18,160 nt of DNA from Oscillospiraceae bacterium (GTDB lineage: Bacteria; Bacillota; Clostridia; Oscillospirales; Ruminococcaceae), in contig JAFTNX010000048.1 in NCBI GenBank assembly GCA_017451665.1, positions 1 through 18,160 of the forward strand, read 5' to 3'. A program made the translations under genes and the position numbers. Shown in pieces: positions 15,701 through 18,160 of this stretch (positions are counted from its first letter, which is position 1; every line of letters starts with the position of its first letter). The notes beneath the pieces were generated by a model. The model saw nothing but the letters and a program-made list of their open reading frames with translations. It was not told the origin of the DNA and searched no databases.

Positions 15701-16414
15701 TTACACACCGCCAAAGCGTCTGTTTCTGTCAGAATAGGTTTTTACTGCCTTTTCAAGGTCGGCAGGTTTAAAGTCAGGCCACAGAATATCAGTGAAATAA
15801 TATTCAGCATAAGCCGACTGCCATATAAGGAAGTTTGAAAGTCTCAGTTCACCACTTGGTCTTATAATCAAATCAACAGGTGGTGCTTCCATTGTATAGA
15901 GGTTTCTTGTAATAAGGTCCTCGTCGATTTCCTCAGGTGAAATTTCACCTTTTTTAACCATTTTTGCAATTTCCTGAACAGAGTGTTTTATCTCATCTCT
16001 GCCACCATAGTTAATTGCTAAAAAGCAGTCCATCGCATCAAAATTTTCTGACGCTTTTTCAACGTCAGCCATTTTCTGCTGTAAAGAAGGCTTTAATTTT
16101 GAACGGTCACCGATAAATCTCAGTCTGATATTTTCTTCAGCAAAGTCCTTGACCTCATCAAGATACTTTTCAAACAAATCCATAATTGCCTCAACCTCGT
16201 CCTGTGGTCTTGCCCAGTTTTCAGTTGAAAAGGCATAGTAGGTAACATATTTTATACCAAGCTTTTTACAAGCTCTTGTAATTGTACGGAAAGTCTTTGC
16301 GCCTTCCTTATGTCCCATTTTACGAGGCAAAAGGCGTTTTTTAGCCCAGCGACCGTTTCCGTCCATAATTATTCCCACATGCACAGGAACATTAAGAGCA
16401 TTATTTTCACTCAT
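15701..16414 (-). CDS. uppS: Undecaprenyl diphosphate synthase (cis-prenyltransferase) UppS
   Basis: UppS adds isopentenyl units in cis to farnesyl diphosphate, making the C55 carrier lipid for peptidoglycan and wall polymers. The product is 237 residues. The catalytic motif I-M-D-G-N-G-R-W (Asp18) is at the N-terminus. N-Y-G-G-R-D-E, the I-R-P-S-G-E-x-R-L-S-N-F substrate-binding block and the C-terminal R-N-R-R-F-G-G are all intact. Both the MEP genes dxr and ispG, which supply its substrate, lie in the same operon. An AAGGTG is about 9 nt before the ATG; frr ends 12 nt upstream. Confidence 0.96.
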   Translation of the reverse strand: MSENNALNVPVHVGIIMDGNGRWAKKRLLPRKMGHKEGAKTFRTITRACKKLGIKYVTYYAFSTENWARPQDEVEAIMDLFEKYLDEVKDFAEENIRLRFIGDRSKLKPSLQQKMADVEKASENFDAMDCFLAINYGGRDEIKHSVQEIAKMVKKGEISPEEIDEDLITRNLYTMEAPPVDLIIRPSGELRLSNFLIWQSAYAEYYFTDILWPDFKPADLEKAVKTYSDRNRRFGGV

Positions 16415-16426
16415 TAAAAAATCACC

Positions 16427-16981
16427 TTAGATAGACATAATTTCTGCTTCTTTTTTAGCAATCATATCGTCAACATTCTTAACGAACTTATCAGTTACGT
16501 TCTGAACGTCCTTTTCGCAGTTTTTAAGGTCGTCTTCTGTAATTTCGTTATTCTTCTTCATTGCCTTGAACTTATCCATAATATCACGTCTGATAGAACG
16601 GAGAGCAACCTTTGACTCTTCCCCTGTCTTTTTGATTTCCTTAACAAGCTCCTTACGTATTTCTTCTGTAAGCTGTGGGAATGTAAGTCTCAAAACGCTA
16701 CCGTCGTTAATTGGGTTAATACCGATATCTGACGCCTGAATTGCCTTTTCGATAGGAATAAGAGTTGTCTTATCCCAAGGAGTAATAACAAGAATTCTTG
16801 CTTCGGCAACAGAAATAGCAGCCATCTGATTTACAGGAGTAGGTGCTCCGTAGTAGTCAACTGTAACTCTGTCAAGAACAGCAGGGTTAGCTCTTCCTGC
16901 TCTTACAGCAGCAAGGTCGCCTTCCAGAACGTTAATAGTCTTCTGCATTTTTTCCTTAAGCTTATTCATTGTATCTTTCAT
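16427..16981 (-). CDS. frr: Ribosome recycling factor Frr
   Basis: RRF works with EF-G to split the post-termination ribosome in the cytosol. 184 residues is the expected length. The family pattern is clear: an N-terminal long helix with A-V-R-A-G-R-A-N-P, then Y-Y-G-A-P-T-P-V-N-Q, the W-D-K-T segment, and the basic V-A-L-R-S-I-R-R-D motif that opens the last long helix. The ATG at 16981 has an AAAGGA about 9 nt upstream. pyrH ends 24 nt upstream, and the pyrH-frr pair is almost universal in bacteria. Confidence 0.97.
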   Translation of the reverse strand: MKDTMNKLKEKMQKTINVLEGDLAAVRAGRANPAVLDRVTVDYYGAPTPVNQMAAISVAEARILVITPWDKTTLIPIEKAIQASDIGINPINDGSVLRLTFPQLTEEIRKELVKEIKKTGEESKVALRSIRRDIMDKFKAMKKNNEITEDDLKNCEKDVQNVTDKFVKNVDDMIAKKEAEIMSI

Positions 16982-17005
16982 AACATAAAATCCTTTCTGT
17001 CAGTA

Positions 17006-17716
17006 TTATTCATTAACAACAATTGTACCGATATTTTCGCCCATACAAGCGTCAAGAATATTATCTGGTCTTGCAAGGTCAAAAACAACAATCGGAATAT
17101 TATTATCTCCACAAAGTGATGCAGCAGAAGCATCCATTACTGCAAGTCCCTTTGAGAGAATTTCGTTATAAGTAAGTTTTTCGTACTTAACAGCGTCCTC
17201 ATACTTATGTGGGTCCTTATCGTAAACGCCGTCAACCATTGTAGCCTTAAGCATTGCGTTAGCTTCGATTTCAGCAGCTCTCAGTGCAGCAGCTGTATCT
17301 GTTGAGAAGAACGGATTACCTGTTCCACAGCCAAAAATAACAACTCTGCCCTTTTCAAGGTGTCTGATAGCTCTGTTTCTGATATAAGGTTCAGCAACCT
17401 CTCTCATAGAAATAGCTGTCTGAACTCTTACTTCACAGCCAACGTCTTCAAGAACGTCAGCAACTGCAAGCGCATTCATAGCTGTTGCAAGCATACCGAT
17501 ATGGTCAGCTCTTGTTCTGTCCATAGCGCCACTTGAACGGCCTCTCCAGAAGTTTCCGCCACCAACAACGATACCCACTTGAACGCCGGCGTCAACGCAC
17601 TTTTTAACAGCTTCTCCGTAGCCCTTCATTGTCTGAAAATCGAGGCCACTTTTCTTATCGCCTGCAAGAGCTTCACCACTTAATTTGAGCAAAATTCTCT
17701 TATATTTTGGTTCCAT
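17006..17716 (-). CDS. pyrH: UMP kinase PyrH
   Basis: PyrH phosphorylates UMP to UDP as a hexamer of the amino-acid kinase fold, and is usually activated by GTP and inhibited by UTP. The 236-residue product has L-K-L-S-G-E at residues 10-15, the V-G-G-G-N-F-W-R-G phosphate-binding loop at about 50-58, D-H-I-G-M-L-A-T near 70, G-T-G-N-P-F-F-S-T-D-T near 130 and V-D-G-V-Y-D-K-D-P near 160. It is the first gene of the housekeeping operon, with AAGGAG about 10 nt before the ATG at 17716. rpsB and tsf, which precede pyrH in many bacteria, are not here; gpsA and a terminator lie upstream instead. Confidence 0.97.
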   Translation of the reverse strand: MEPKYKRILLKLSGEALAGDKKSGLDFQTMKGYGEAVKKCVDAGVQVGIVVGGGNFWRGRSSGAMDRTRADHIGMLATAMNALAVADVLEDVGCEVRVQTAISMREVAEPYIRNRAIRHLEKGRVVIFGCGTGNPFFSTDTAAALRAAEIEANAMLKATMVDGVYDKDPHKYEDAVKYEKLTYNEILSKGLAVMDASAASLCGDNNIPIVVFDLARPDNILDACMGENIGTIVVNE

Positions 17717-17762
17717 TTTTTATACACTCCTTAAATCTTATATTTAGATTTACACACTATTT

Positions 17763-17791
17763 ATTTTACCACAAATTCTTCAATATGTAAA
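17763..17791 (-). promoter_or_regulatory. Sigma-A-type promoter of the pyrH-polC operon
   Basis: On the minus strand TTTACA (17786-17791) and TAAAAT (17763-17768) are separated by exactly 17 nt, a near-consensus sigma-A promoter. The predicted start is near 17756, giving a leader of about 40 nt. Within the leader, arms AAATCT (17733-17738) and AGATTT (17746-17751) around a 7-nt loop could form a weak hairpin just before the ribosome site; its role is unknown. Confidence 0.8.
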
Positions 17792-17832
17792 GTGAATTTT
17801 TAAATTTAACAAAGAATTTTACATCACTTTTT

Positions 17833-17867
17833 AAAAAACAAGAGGCACAAGCCCAAAAGCCTGTGCC
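17833..17867 (-). terminator. Rho-independent terminator of gpsA
   Basis: On the minus strand a 9-bp stem with one G-U pair (GGCACAGGC at 17859-17867 and GCTTGTGCC at 17844-17852) and a 6-nt loop is followed by TCTTGTTTTTT. It begins just after the gpsA stop. On the plus strand the same stem is followed by a run of seven T (17874-17880), so it could also stop transcription coming the other way. Confidence 0.9.
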
Positions 17868-17878
17868 CCGATATTTTT

Positions 17879-18160
17879 TTAGGTAAATTCAAGAAAATCC
17901 ATTTCAGTTTCAGCCTTACTTGGACGGCTCATAAGCTCAGTAATAGCCTCAACAGGTGAAAGTCCGTTAAAGAGGACATTCCACAAAGCCTCAGTAATAG
18001 GCATTTCGATATTCATCTTTTTACAAAGCTCATAAGCTGTTTTTGTACAGAAATATCCTTCTACTGTACCAACCTTTCTTACAGCGCTTTCAGGGTCTGT
18101 ACCCTGTCCGATAAGAATACCTGCTCTACGGTTTCTTGAATGCATACTTGTGCAGGTAAC
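17879..18160 (-). CDS. gpsA: Glycerol-3-phosphate dehydrogenase [NAD(P)+] GpsA, C-terminal part
   Basis: GpsA reduces dihydroxyacetone phosphate to sn-glycerol-3-phosphate, the phospholipid backbone precursor. Only the last 93 residues are in the window; the gene runs off the right edge in frame. The visible part begins V-T-C-T-S-M and continues H-S-R-N-R-R-A-G, the conserved segment that binds substrate phosphate in this family, followed by G-T-V-E-G and the all-helical C-terminal domain. The ATG at 18145 inside this motif is not the true start. It ends in TAA directly before a terminator, so it is the last gene of its own unit. Its product feeds the same lipid pathway as cdsA in the next operon. 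Confidence 0.95.
   Translation of the reverse strand, partial: VTCTSMHSRNRRAGILIGQGTDPESAVRKVGTVEGYFCTKTAYELCKKMNIEMPITEALWNVLFNGLSPVEAITELMSRPSKAETEMDFLEFT

Noticed and set aside
7018..18160. A novel defence or mobile system in the housekeeping cluster
   Set aside because: All genes are recognised core functions in a familiar order with tight spacing; no integrase, transposase, toxin or unknown gene is present.

Overview
This window reads as a chromosomal segment from a low-to-moderate GC Firmicute of the class Clostridia. A gut Oscillospirales/Ruminococcaceae-type genome is my best guess, from the combination of Gram-positive PolC, a short HisG that needs HisZ, monofunctional HisB and HisI, and the MEP isoprenoid pathway. 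Lineage below class is inference. Every supported gene is on the minus strand, so transcription runs from high to low coordinates.

Region 1 (about 18160 to 17833) is the 3' end of gpsA followed by a clear rho-independent terminator. Region 2 (17791 to 7018) is one tightly packed housekeeping cluster behind a well-formed sigma-A-type promoter: pyrH (UMP kinase), frr (ribosome recycling), uppS (undecaprenyl-PP synthase), cdsA (CDP-diacylglycerol synthase), dxr (MEP step 2), rseP (site-2 protease), ispG (MEP step 6) and polC (replicative polymerase). It couples nucleotide supply, translation, isoprenoid carrier lipid, phospholipid and DNA synthesis, and is a familiar Firmicutes gene order.

Region 3 (6840 to about 1) is a histidine operon with its own strong promoter, in the order hisZ-hisG-hisD-hisC-hisB-hisH-hisF-hisI. 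HisZ/HisG start the pathway, HisI acts on PR-AMP, HisH/HisF form IGP synthase, HisB dehydrates IGP, HisC transaminates and HisD makes histidine. hisA, normally next to hisF, is absent, and so is hisE within the window.

No previously undescribed multi-gene system is visible; the gene content is core metabolism. The items worth a second look are in the his operon. hisD carries a single in-frame TAA at codon 339 while the reading frame on both sides is intact. The last 61 bp of coding sequence matching hisI occur a second time just beyond hisI, separated by a GC-rich hairpin, with only three, all synonymous, differences. Two intergenic gaps hold arrays of 7-bp tandem repeats next to small hairpins, one of them inside the operon and touching the hisD stop codon. 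Together these suggest recombination, repeat insertion or early decay in this his operon, or an assembly problem that read data would settle.
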